Positions 45,466 through 53,862 of a DNA stretch of 64,000 nucleotides are shown piece by piece; within the stretch, counting starts at the first letter, position 1; every line of letters begins with the position of its first letter. The translations under genes were made by a program, and so were the position numbers. Origin of the DNA: Anaerolineales bacterium (GTDB taxonomy: Bacteria; Chloroflexota; Anaerolineae; Anaerolineales; E44-bin32); the NCBI GenBank assembly GCA_029210945.1, contig JARGGH010000010.1, positions 21,418-85,417 of the forward strand, written 5' to 3'. Under the pieces are notes generated by a model, which had not been told where the DNA came from, made no database searches, and saw only the letters and a program-made list of their open reading frames with translations.

Positions 45466-47594
45466 CGTCTGACCTGTAAATAGAGCGCCGCGAGCCACGT
45501 CAACCCGGTCAAAGCCATCCCGATGATCAGGTGCGCCGGCCGATAAACGAACGATACGCGGTGCTTCCCGTCCTCCAACTGCACCCCTCTAAAGAGCCCA
45601 TCAACGACCACATCCGGGGCCGGATCGCCATCCACCCGCACCTGCCAGCCGGGATATGCGAGCTCGCTGAGCACAAGCCGCCCGGGCCCCTCTGCGGTCA
45701 ACTCGATGCGATTTGGTGACCAGTAACTGAGCACAGCAGCCTGCCAGCCTTCAGCTCCTTCCCCGGCGCTCTCCACCCACGCCCGCGGCATGCTTTCGTC
45801 GAGCCGGTAGACGAAGATGTCTTGCTCATCCGCAATCAGCGCTAAGCCCTCCACCTGGAGAGGGTAAGCGGCGGCGATCGTCTGGACATTGAGCCTGCGG
45901 AGCGCGCCCAGATCGAACTCGATCGGCCAGGCATCCGCCGGATCCCCGGCTGGAAACGGCGGCAGCGTGACGCTGTACCGACCGGCATCGAAGCCCGTCG
46001 CCCGGGCCATGTACAGCCAGTACGTTTCCAGCTGGAGCGGGTGAACGCCATCGGCCAGTTCCAGCCCTGCATCGACCGCGCCGAGCTGATCAACGCTGTA
46101 CGACGGCGAAAATACCCGCGCGCTGCCGTACGGCTCCAGCGCTGACTGAAATGCCCCGTCTTTTGTGAAGATCGGCTCTGGCGTCGGACGGACCTCCAGT
46201 ACGAGCCGGTTGATCAGACTGGACTCGATGGAGATGATGATCACCGCTGCGATCAGAAATGTGCGCGGATGAAGCCAGCCCAATCGACAGGCAAAGATCA
46301 ATGGAACCAGCGCTGCTGCGGGGATGATCATCAGGAGCGTCCGGGCAAAGAGGGCGCGCGCTGAATACGTCGAGATGATGAGGGCTGCGCCGCCCAGCAC
46401 GAAAAACAGCAGCATGCTCCACGCATATTCCCTGCTGCGCGCTGGAGCGTGAATGAGGGTTTCGAAGCCCGAACCCGCAAAATAGGCGACGCTCATGGCG
46501 ACGATGAAGAACCAGCGCGGAGGGACGCGCAGGAGCGATGCTCCCGGAAGCGAATGCAGCCACTCACCGATCAGCGGAAGGTGGACGCCAAGCGAAACCA
46601 GCAGACCGATGGAGGCGGCCGCGAACCAGAACCACGACCTGCGCCTTCCAAAGAGAATGCCTACCAGGGCGAGGAATGACGCCCCGATCCCAAGGTAGAT
46701 GAATTTTTCAGGCTGATCCGGGTTAAACACGATCAAGCCGGTGAATTCATCCCAGCGCAGTGCAAACGGGTCCGGCACGGAGGCGTCGAGCATCGTGCGT
46801 GTTGATAGGGTCACAAAACGCACCAGCGCCGATGCGAATCCGGCCGCAGCCCCGAGTGCAAATAACCCGGTAACCCCGGCCCAGCGGACTGCGATGGCGG
46901 CTTTGGCGCCCGCTTGCAAGTTCATCGAACGCAGCATGCGCAGCGCGTACAGCAGGAGCAGCACCATGCTTGGCAGCAGCCAGCGCGGATCGGCGAAGAA
47001 GATCACGGCCAGCAGCAAACCGTTGACACTGAGCGTGCGGACCGCGGTGCTCCTGGAGAACGAAAGCGCTGTCAACCCGTTACGGACCCCGAGCAGCAGC
47101 CACGGCGTCCAGCTCACCGCACTGACCAGCCCGATATGACCGAGACCGATGTGGGCGATCCATTTCGGGGCACTCATGAAGACAACGCCGCTCACGACTG
47201 CGGCGTAATCGCTCAGCCCCTCGCTTTGCGCCAGGCGCCACATGCCGAATCCCGCCCAGACTAGATGGAGCCAGAAAAGCAGGTTGAACGTAACCGGTTC
47301 CGGGAAGATCGCTGCCAACCACAAGGGTGGATACCAGAGGCCGGAGAGCGGGTCTGCGGCGAAAGGATACCCGGAAAGGATCGTCGGATTCCAGAGCGGG
47401 ATCTGGTTCCAGAGGCGGATGGCCTTATTCAGAAAGAGGGCGTTCGGCCAGTGGCTGACGAGCAGATCGGAGAAAGCCGCGCTGCGCCAGAACAGGATCG
47501 CTCCGGGCTCGAGGAAGAGCGGGTAAAGCCAGAGCGCAGCCAGGATCGCGTACAAGACGCCTGCAAACCAGTAGGAGATCCGTGTGTCTTTCAT
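45462..47594 (-). CDS. YfhO-like membrane protein (cassette member B1)
   Basis: 710 aa. About 12 transmembrane helices: SDLLVSHWPNALFLNKAIRLWNQIPLWNPTILSGYPFAADPLSGLWYPPLWL, and SAPKWIAHIGLGHIGLVSAVSWTPW. The C-terminal extracytoplasmic part has the same module as B2: RLVLSELAYPGWQVRVDGDPAPDVVV...LEDGKHRVSFVYRPAHL. Loop 1 keeps the WNP/Y-P-P pattern of YfhO. Overlaps the preceding stop by 4 nt (47594/47591). Confidence 0.8.
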   Translation of the reverse strand: MKDTRISYWFAGVLYAILAALWLYPLFLEPGAILFWRSAAFSDLLVSHWPNALFLNKAIRLWNQIPLWNPTILSGYPFAADPLSGLWYPPLWLAAIFPEPVTFNLLFWLHLVWAGFGMWRLAQSEGLSDYAAVVSGVVFMSAPKWIAHIGLGHIGLVSAVSWTPWLLLGVRNGLTALSFSRSTAVRTLSVNGLLLAVIFFADPRWLLPSMVLLLLYALRMLRSMNLQAGAKAAIAVRWAGVTGLFALGAAAGFASALVRFVTLSTRTMLDASVPDPFALRWDEFTGLIVFNPDQPEKFIYLGIGASFLALVGILFGRRRSWFWFAAASIGLLVSLGVHLPLIGEWLHSLPGASLLRVPPRWFFIVAMSVAYFAGSGFETLIHAPARSREYAWSMLLFFVLGGAALIISTYSARALFARTLLMIIPAAALVPLIFACRLGWLHPRTFLIAAVIIISIESSLINRLVLEVRPTPEPIFTKDGAFQSALEPYGSARVFSPSYSVDQLGAVDAGLELADGVHPLQLETYWLYMARATGFDAGRYSVTLPPFPAGDPADAWPIEFDLGALRRLNVQTIAAAYPLQVEGLALIADEQDIFVYRLDESMPRAWVESAGEGAEGWQAAVLSYWSPNRIELTAEGPGRLVLSELAYPGWQVRVDGDPAPDVVVDGLFRGVQLEDGKHRVSFVYRPAHLIIGMALTGLTWLAALYLQVRR

Positions 47595-49162
47595 CTCGGA
47601 TCGCGCTCCAGGAGCCTGAACTCATCGAACGCGGCGATGACCGGAAACGCCTCCGACCAGGTTGGCAGCGGCGCGGCCGGCCCCTCAATTTCGAGCAAGA
47701 TCCAGTAGACATTCAGCTCTGCCAGGCGCTCCAAGCCTGGCTCTGCCGGACCGTCCCACGTGAGCAGGGACTGCACCTCCGCCTCCCAGTATTCAGCGCG
47801 GGGCGTTTCAAAAGGATGTCCATACAACACTCTCGCCTGTGTATAAGCCGGCAGACGGTTTCCCGACCTCGGATTCGCAAGGAATAAACTCCCCGGGGCG
47901 ACGTTAGCGTCGATCCATCGATAAGCCTCACGTTCAGAATCGGAGAGAACCACCGCCTGCTCACCCCGCATGACGCCGGCGACACCCACCGCGATCACCA
48001 GAATGATGGATGGAAGCGTCGCGATGATGATTGCGGTTTGGGCGAGCCGGCACCGGGAGGGCGCCGTGATCTTCTCACCCAACCACCAGGCGGAAAGCGC
48101 CGTCATCGGCAGGTACAGCCCCATGCTCAACCTGCGTTGGAAGGGAAGCGGCGCGTACAGCAGCCCGAACCCGAGCAGGAGCCAGACCGTGAACAGGCGT
48201 CCCGACCGGCTGCCCTGCCAGGGCTTCCGACCGAGGCTGATCAAGGCGATGATCGCCATCAAGCCGAAACCGGAAAGCGTATCGATCAAAGGTAATGATG
48301 GGGTCAGGTTCTGCGCGTTCCACTGCGAGAGGATGGGATGGGCGACGCTCAGCCAGTAATCGTAGATCAGCCAGGGCAGCGCACCTGAACCCAGCACGAT
48401 CACCATCCACGGTTCTTTGAAGAACCAGCCGGGAACCTCCCACCCCCGGCGGATCAGAACCTCCCAGAGCGTCCACACACCAAGCACCAGGAACAGCGGG
48501 ATCGTGGCGAAGGGGAGCACAGCGGCAAGCGTGAAACCGCAGACAAAAGCCAGCGCCCAGTGCCACCATCGCCTTCGCGTCTGTATGTAAACCAGCAGGA
48601 TCCCACCGACAAAAGCGGTCCCTGCCAGCGGAAAATGCGGATTGGTGTAAGCGCTCAGGAACGGGATCGCCTCCGGAACCCATAGATCGATGGATTGGCG
48701 CCCAAACAAGGGCAGCGCGATCCAACCGAAACCCGAGCCGAAGAGGCTGAAAAGGAACCCTGCCCACTTCAAGCGCGTCTCTTCAAAGACAGCCGCGAAA
48801 AATGCGTACAAGGTGATGAAAAAACCGACCGAGAAGACGATCCGTGCCAGGTGATAGGTGATGATCAACGGAAGGTTGACCAGCCGGCTGAGATGACCGA
48901 GCAGGATATAGAAGATGAAAAGCAGCGTCCCCGAACCGGGCTCCGCCGCGTATGGAAGTTGGAAGAGCCAGGCTCCCTGATAACCCTGGCGCATTTTGGC
49001 CAGATAGGAAAAGCCGTCCACAGGGTTAAGCAGGAAGCCGCCGAACACGGTACCAGCGGGCGATATACGCCAGGCAATCAAGTAGGGTACAACTATTCCA
49101 AGCGTTGCCAGAATGATCGCCAGCACGATCTGGTTGCGTCGAGATTTTTCTTCCATTGGCAT
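47591..49162 (-). CDS. Polytopic membrane protein (cassette member A1)
   Basis: 523 aa with about eleven transmembrane helices. GTVFGGFLLNPVDGFSYLAKMRQGYQGAWLFQLPYAAEPGSG aligns with A2's loop 1 (DGFSY versus DGNSY). The soluble tail VAPGSLFLANPRSGNRLPAYTQARVLYGHPFETP aligns with A2's tail. ATG 49162 (MPMEEK) or ATG 49156 (MEEK) is the start. TACAAT (49170-49165, minus) is so close that the mRNA would begin at or just before 49156, i.e. a near-leaderless message. An upstream frame to 49198 would span the promoter. First gene of the five. Confidence 0.72.
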   Translation of the reverse strand: MPMEEKSRRNQIVLAIILATLGIVVPYLIAWRISPAGTVFGGFLLNPVDGFSYLAKMRQGYQGAWLFQLPYAAEPGSGTLLFIFYILLGHLSRLVNLPLIITYHLARIVFSVGFFITLYAFFAAVFEETRLKWAGFLFSLFGSGFGWIALPLFGRQSIDLWVPEAIPFLSAYTNPHFPLAGTAFVGGILLVYIQTRRRWWHWALAFVCGFTLAAVLPFATIPLFLVLGVWTLWEVLIRRGWEVPGWFFKEPWMVIVLGSGALPWLIYDYWLSVAHPILSQWNAQNLTPSLPLIDTLSGFGLMAIIALISLGRKPWQGSRSGRLFTVWLLLGFGLLYAPLPFQRRLSMGLYLPMTALSAWWLGEKITAPSRCRLAQTAIIIATLPSIILVIAVGVAGVMRGEQAVVLSDSEREAYRWIDANVAPGSLFLANPRSGNRLPAYTQARVLYGHPFETPRAEYWEAEVQSLLTWDGPAEPGLERLAELNVYWILLEIEGPAAPLPTWSEAFPVIAAFDEFRLLERDPR

Positions 49163-49194
49163 GAATTGTACGCGCAGGCACCCCGGCGCGCCAA
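49158..49194 (-). promoter_or_regulatory. Promoter of the A-B-A-B-C membrane cassette
   Basis: Minus strand TTGGCG (49194-49189), 18 nt, TACAAT (49170-49165). Predicted start near 49158, next to ATG 49156. Divergent from the zinc-ribbon gene promoter. Confidence 0.5.
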
Positions 49195-49201
49195 ACACGC
49201 C

Positions 49202-49240
49202 TTGCTACATGGGTACTGGACCATCTATAATCGCGGTATG
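49202..49240 (+). promoter_or_regulatory. Leaderless promoter of the zinc-ribbon gene
   Basis: TTGCTA (49202-49207), 18 nt, TATAAT (49226-49231). The ATG at 49238 is exactly 7 nt past the -10 end, i.e. at the predicted transcription start. Confidence 0.7.
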
Positions 49241-49939
49241 AGTCGTGTCTCGAATTTATTCAACCTTCAAGAACTGGACCGTACAATTGCACAAGCCGGG
49301 CAGCGCATTCTGGAGATCGATGCGCTGCTGGAAGACGACTCCGCTGTCCAGAAAGCCCGGCGAGCCGTTCAGGCCGTCGAGGGGCAGCTGAACGACGTGC
49401 GCAGCGAGCACAGCAGCGCCGAACACGCCGTCCAATCCCAGCGCGCCAAGATCAAGCAAAACGAAGCGGCGCTCTACGGAGGCAGCATCACGAATCCCAA
49501 GGAGCTTGAAGACCTCCAATTGGAACGCGAATCGCTTGCGCGCTACCTCGAAACGCTCGAGGATCGCCTGCTCGAAGCGATGATGGAGCTGGACGAGGCC
49601 GAAATGGCATTCGAAAACGCGGATGCGAAATTGGACCTGATTAAAGTGCAGAGCGCGGCCGAGAACGCCGACCTGGTCGCCGAGAAAGAACAGCTCCAAA
49701 AGGAGATCGAACGCCGGCAGAGTGAACGCGAAGCGGTTTTAGGAAACATCTCGGATGAAGACCGGGCTGCTTACGAAAAGCTCAAGGAGCGTTTCGACGG
49801 GGTCGTCATCGCCGAAGTCAGAGAAGGAAATTGCACCGTTTGTGGCGTGGACCTTGCAAGATCAAAACTGCAGGAGATCCAGAGCGGCCGTGAATTGATC
49901 CGCTGCTCTCAATGCAACCGGTTTCTATATGCTGGATAA
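49238..49939 (+). CDS. Coiled-coil protein with C-terminal C4 zinc ribbon (DUF164/CT398-like)
   Basis: 233 aa. Residues ~10-175 are a long heptad-rich helical hairpin (LQELDRTIAQAGQRILEIDALLEDD..., ELEDLQLERESLARYLETLEDRLLEAMMELDEAE). The C-terminal zinc ribbon has CTVCGVDLARSKLQ...LIRCSQCNRFLY (two CxxC). DUF164 homologs such as HP0958 and CT398 bind RNA-polymerase sigma54 or flagellar factors, but no partner is proven here. A much longer in-frame extension upstream (to 48695) is antisense to A1 and is rejected. Six nt separate it from the NACHT gene. Confidence 0.88.
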   Translation: MSRVSNLFNLQELDRTIAQAGQRILEIDALLEDDSAVQKARRAVQAVEGQLNDVRSEHSSAEHAVQSQRAKIKQNEAALYGGSITNPKELEDLQLERESLARYLETLEDRLLEAMMELDEAEMAFENADAKLDLIKVQSAAENADLVAEKEQLQKEIERRQSEREAVLGNISDEDRAAYEKLKERFDGVVIAEVREGNCTVCGVDLARSKLQEIQSGRELIRCSQCNRFLYAG

Positions 49940-49945
49940 CTCAAG

Positions 49946-52369
49946 ATGATCCAAACCGTTCGTAATCTGCTCATCAGGCTTTTCGGCAACTTCTTTGATA
50001 CCGGGGAGTTTTTCGCCGGGATCGTCCTCGGGATCGTTCTGTTCTGGGTTTATCACCGGCTCGAACCGGCCCGTCTGGCGGTGAGCACCTGGCTCTCCGA
50101 CCGCACCGAAACGTCCATCCGGCGCCGGGACCGCAGTTCATTTGATCGTTATCGAGTCGATCTGATCGCAAAGGCCCAGTCATCCCACCTGGCGCGCGTG
50201 TTTTTTGCTCTGGACGAGATCATCGTCGAGCCAAAATTGCTTGCGCCGCCAAGCCCGGCCGACCCTCAAGACAGCGATCACGTTCCCGAAGATACGCTCT
50301 CGATCGTCCCTAATCTCCCGGACTGGAACTTCCTCTCAGGGATCTACAGCGCGCCGACGATCAGTCTCGCCGCGGCGCTCTCGAACGGAGCGAACCTGCT
50401 GATCACCGGTCGCCCCGGATCAGGAAAGTCGACCGCGCTGGCATACCTGGCGATCCGGCTGGCGATGCGCGACCCATCCTACGGCACACTCGCTGATTAC
50501 ACGCCTGTTTGGATCCACGCTGCCGATCTGGTTTTGGACCGCTCCGCCCAGAAGGATCCGATCAAAGCCGTGATTGAAGCCGCGGAAAAGGGTGTGTCAG
50601 CCAATGCCGCCTCCCGGTTAAGTGGCCAGATTCAAGCGCACTTCAAACGTGGGCGGGCGATCCTGCTGCTCGACGGGATCGATGAATTTGTCGAGGGTGA
50701 AATTGAAGAACTCTCAAACTGGCTCAACGCCCTGGTTAAACAATATCCAGACATCCGCGTCGTCGCTGCCGGCCCCGTCACCGGCTATGACGGCATCGTT
50801 CAGGCAGGCCTATCACCGGTTCCGATCGCCCCCTGGTCGGAACAGGATCAGCGGGTCTTCCTGCGCAAGTGGTCCGACGCATGGCAGGAGCATATCGCCC
50901 GCACCCTTCCCAAGGGTCGGCTGGACGATCTCGACCCGACCATGCTGACCGGATGGCTGTCCGGGTCAATGCGCGGGTATACGCCGTTAGAGGTGACACT
51001 GCATGTCTGGTCATCCTACGTTGGGGACACGCGCGGCAACCGCCCGGTTGACGGTCTCGAAGCGTATATCGCCCGGTTCTTATCGCCCAACGAACGAAAA
51101 TCTGCACAGGCATCCGCGCTGGCATGGCTGCGGAGCAAGTCGGGTATCCTGACCGACCGGACACTCAAGCGCGGCACACCGATCCAGGACATGGTCGACG
51201 CGGGCATACTCACCGAGCACATTCACAACAGGTACACATTCACGCAGCCCAACATCGGGGCGTACCTCGCCGCGCGCGCGATGGCCGAAGATGAGTTCGA
51301 TCCACAAACGCTGCAAATCGGTTGGCAGCTTTCAGAACTCGGCATGGCTTACTATGCCGCCTTCGGCGACCTATCCGCGGTTGTGAACCCCTTGCTTGAC
51401 CAGCCGGGTGACCCGCTCTCCCACACGCTGCTCACGATGGGCAGTTGGATCCGCCAGGCTCCGAAGAAGATGCCCTGGCGCGCGGAGGTTCTCCGCCGGC
51501 TTGCAAAAATTGCCACCGACCCGAACAGCCCCTACGGGCTGCGACTGCGAACGGTACACGTCCTGTCCTCGACAGGCGATGCCACCGTGGCGATCTTCTT
51601 CCGGCGCCTGTTGAACGCCGACAACCCGAGCAGCCGTGTGCTGGGTGCACTCGGCATCGGTGGCATCCGCGACGAGGAAACTGTCGGCCTGTTGATCTCG
51701 ATCATCAACACCAAGAGGAACCTGCATACCAGGCAGGCAGCCTGCCTGGCGTTAGCTGCGGTCGGCACGGACGAAGCCATGGAAGGTCTCGGGCACCTCT
51801 TGCTCGAGAGCGATGAGGGGGTGCAGATCGCCGCTGCGGAAGCGCTGGCATGCAATCCGGATGAGGGCTTCATGATGCTGCGCGACGCAATCGAGATGAA
51901 AAACCTGCTCACCCGGCGGGCAGCAGTCTTCGGCCTCGGCCGCGTTCCTGAGGACTGGTCATTTGAGATCCTGGAGAATATCCAGCTGGAAGACGATCAA
52001 TGGGTGGTGCGCGGCGCTGCAGCCGAAGTGCTCGAACGCCACCGCAATCCACCCTGGAAGATCAAGCCGCCCGTCAAGGACATATCCGAACTTGAATGGC
52101 TTCAGGATTTCGCCGCACGCGAAGGGCTCGGCGTTGCCCCCGGGAAAGCCGCGCTCGAAATGGTCCGTCGGGCGCTGAACAAAGGTAATGAGAACGAGCA
52201 AGTCGCAGCATTAGAAGCCATCGCCTGGACCGGGGGTGAAGACCTTGCGCTGGAGCTGATCCAGTCGCTGAAAGCAAAAGAGCCCCATCTGCGCGATGCC
52301 GCCTTCGAGGCGTTGTGGCAGTTAGACGCACGCGGGGTTGATCTGGGCATTCATGCCCCGGCCGGTTAA
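49946..52369 (+). CDS. Membrane-anchored NACHT-like NTPase with C-terminal HEAT repeats
   Basis: 807 aa. One N-terminal transmembrane helix (about 21-37) and an amphipathic linker (to ~120) precede a STAND/NACHT NTPase: Walker A GRPGSGKST (155-163), Walker B AILLLDGIDEF (238-247), and a helical lid region. From about 500 to 800 come HEAT/Armadillo-like repeats (PSSRVLGALGIGGIRDEETVGLLISIINTK, LALAAVGTDEAMEGLGHLLLESDEGVQIAAAEALACNPDEGF). The architecture matches NACHT sensors where an effector is swapped for a membrane anchor. Its ligand is unknown and immune function is not shown. Co-transcribed with the zinc-ribbon protein. Confidence 0.8.
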   Translation: MIQTVRNLLIRLFGNFFDTGEFFAGIVLGIVLFWVYHRLEPARLAVSTWLSDRTETSIRRRDRSSFDRYRVDLIAKAQSSHLARVFFALDEIIVEPKLLAPPSPADPQDSDHVPEDTLSIVPNLPDWNFLSGIYSAPTISLAAALSNGANLLITGRPGSGKSTALAYLAIRLAMRDPSYGTLADYTPVWIHAADLVLDRSAQKDPIKAVIEAAEKGVSANAASRLSGQIQAHFKRGRAILLLDGIDEFVEGEIEELSNWLNALVKQYPDIRVVAAGPVTGYDGIVQAGLSPVPIAPWSEQDQRVFLRKWSDAWQEHIARTLPKGRLDDLDPTMLTGWLSGSMRGYTPLEVTLHVWSSYVGDTRGNRPVDGLEAYIARFLSPNERKSAQASALAWLRSKSGILTDRTLKRGTPIQDMVDAGILTEHIHNRYTFTQPNIGAYLAARAMAEDEFDPQTLQIGWQLSELGMAYYAAFGDLSAVVNPLLDQPGDPLSHTLLTMGSWIRQAPKKMPWRAEVLRRLAKIATDPNSPYGLRLRTVHVLSSTGDATVAIFFRRLLNADNPSSRVLGALGIGGIRDEETVGLLISIINTKRNLHTRQAACLALAAVGTDEAMEGLGHLLLESDEGVQIAAAEALACNPDEGFMMLRDAIEMKNLLTRRAAVFGLGRVPEDWSFEILENIQLEDDQWVVRGAAAEVLERHRNPPWKIKPPVKDISELEWLQDFAAREGLGVAPGKAALEMVRRALNKGNENEQVAALEAIAWTGGEDLALELIQSLKAKEPHLRDAAFEALWQLDARGVDLGIHAPAG

Positions 52370-52395
52370 CTGTGGAGATTGTGCCTCAAACATGC

Positions 52396-52426
52396 AAAAA
52401 GAGTGCGGCGATGCCGCACTCTTTTT
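52396..52426. terminator. Bidirectional terminator
   Basis: A 14-bp perfect stem AAAAAGAGTGCGGC/GCCGCACTCTTTTT with loop GAT lies between the convergent NACHT and DUF167 genes. T-rich on both strands. Confidence 0.93.
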
Positions 52427-52449
52427 CGTAGATGGATTCATCAAGGAAA

Positions 52450-52788
52450 TCAGGATCCGTTCTGTTCAATCCATTTGTAGATCATCCGTTCCGCCTCGGG
52501 CGCCCGGATGCCAATAACCGAAATGATTTTATCCCGTCCGCGCTCACCGGCGACGATCTCGATCTTGTTTTTTCGGACGCCGAGAACCTCTGCGAGGAAC
52601 ACGACCAACGCTTGATTCGCCTTGCCTTCCACCGGCGGGGCGGCGAGACGGATGCGCAGCGTGCCGTCATCGAGCACCCCGCCAATTTCCGTCTTGTTTG
52701 CGCGCGGTGTTACCCTGATGGTCAGTGCGGCCCCCTGCTTTGCATCCGATAGTTTCAGATTTCTTGATTTCCATTCTTTCTTCGTCAT
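52450..52788 (-). CDS. DUF167 family protein (YggU-like)
   Basis: 112-aa small alpha/beta protein. The family core is seen: LTIRVTPRANKTEIGGVLDDGTLRIRLAAPPVEGKANQALVVFLAEVLGVRKNKIEIVAGERGRDKIISVIG. Biochemical role is unknown. Starts in a 4-nt overlap with the yggT stop; yggS-yggT-yggU linkage is common across bacteria. Confidence 0.9.
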   Translation of the reverse strand: MTKKEWKSRNLKLSDAKQGAALTIRVTPRANKTEIGGVLDDGTLRIRLAAPPVEGKANQALVVFLAEVLGVRKNKIEIVAGERGRDKIISVIGIRAPEAERMIYKWIEQNGS

Positions 52789-53036
52789 GCCAGAATACCC
52801 ACGACCAGGCGCCCGACAAGTTCGAGCAGAATGATCAGCACCAGCGGGCTGAAATCAATCGCACCGGTTTGTGGAAGCACACGCCGGATGGGATTTAACA
52901 TCGGCTCCACAAGCGAATCGAAGAACCGGCGCACAGGGTGGAAATAATCCAAGAAATAACCAATCAACACATCGATGATGACCACAAAGGTCAACACTCG
53001 GATGACGAGCCACACGGCAGATGCAATGGGTGACAA
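52785..53036 (-). CDS. YggT family membrane protein
   Basis: 83 aa with two transmembrane helices (WLVIRVLTFVVIIDVLIGYFLDYF, FSPLVLIILLELVGRLVVGI) around the conserved FDSLVEPMLNPIRRVLP loop. The start is TTG 53036, supported by AGGAG spaced 5 nt. YggT proteins are linked to division/septum and osmotic roles in other bacteria. Confidence 0.88.
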   Translation of the reverse strand: MSPIASAVWLVIRVLTFVVIIDVLIGYFLDYFHPVRRFFDSLVEPMLNPIRRVLPQTGAIDFSPLVLIILLELVGRLVVGILA

Positions 53037-53133
53037 ATTAGCTCCTATTTTTCCACTGGGTCAACGATTTTCGATCTGAATACGTTCCAGAACACAAGCT
53101 CGCAGAACGACTTTAATTTTACCGCATTCGGGG

Positions 53134-53844
53134 TTACGCCCTGCGCTCGCCAAAGATCGCCCGTCCGATGCGCAGCATCGTCGCGCCCTCCTCCACAGCG
53201 ATCTCGTAATCATCCGTCATGCCCATCGAAAGTTCCGGCCAGCTCACCCCCAGACTTTCCTGCATAAAATCGCGCAGATTGCGAAGCTTTATGAAGGTGT
53301 CGCGGATGATTTTTTCATCTTCAACCCAGGGCGCCATGGTCATCAAACCCCTGATTTCGACGTGCTCCATCTCCAGAATTGAGCGGAACTGACCGGCTGC
53401 CGGCTGCCAGGCCTGTTGATCGCTCAATTCCCACCCATACTTGGATGCTTCACCGGACACATTGCACTCAAGCAGCACGGGCAGTTTCTTTTCCTGCTCC
53501 CCGGCATGTTTGTTAAGGCGGCGGGCGATCTTCAGGCGGTCCAGCGAGTGCACGATATGAAAATGAGCGGGTATCTCGCTCGCCTTTCTGCTCTGGATAT
53601 GACCAACCATGTGCCAGCGCAGATCGCCGAGATCTTGCAGCTCCGGCTGTTTTTCAAGCCCTTCAAAGACCCGGTTCTCGCCAAAATCGCGCAATCCCAG
53701 AGCGTAAACCTCACGCACAGCCTGGGCAGGTTGGGTCTTTGAGATTGCGACCACGCTGACCGCCCCGGGATCACGCCCGCGGCGCCCGGCCGCTTCGTTG
53801 ATCCTGTGCTGGACCACCTTGAGATTGGATTCGTAATCTGTCAT
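53134..53844 (-). CDS. YggS family PLP homeostasis protein
   Basis: 236 aa, single-domain PLP-binding barrel of the alanine-racemase N fold. The PLP lysine lies in VVAISKTQPAQAVREVY, with GLRDFGENRVFEGLEKQ, WHMVGHIQSRKASEI, VLLECNVSGEASKYGW, LSMGMTDDYEIAVEEGATMLRIGRAIFGERR. Keeps free PLP in balance. Sits 18 nt after pgeF. Confidence 0.94.
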   Translation of the reverse strand: MTDYESNLKVVQHRINEAAGRRGRDPGAVSVVAISKTQPAQAVREVYALGLRDFGENRVFEGLEKQPELQDLGDLRWHMVGHIQSRKASEIPAHFHIVHSLDRLKIARRLNKHAGEQEKKLPVLLECNVSGEASKYGWELSDQQAWQPAAGQFRSILEMEHVEIRGLMTMAPWVEDEKIIRDTFIKLRNLRDFMQESLGVSWPELSMGMTDDYEIAVEEGATMLRIGRAIFGERRA

Positions 53845-53862
53845 GCCGCCGACCTTTCCGGC

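Noticed and set aside
48695..49237. Upstream extension of the zinc-ribbon gene
   Set aside because: Runs antisense to cassette member A1 and through its own promoter. The leaderless ATG at 49238 fits the family start.
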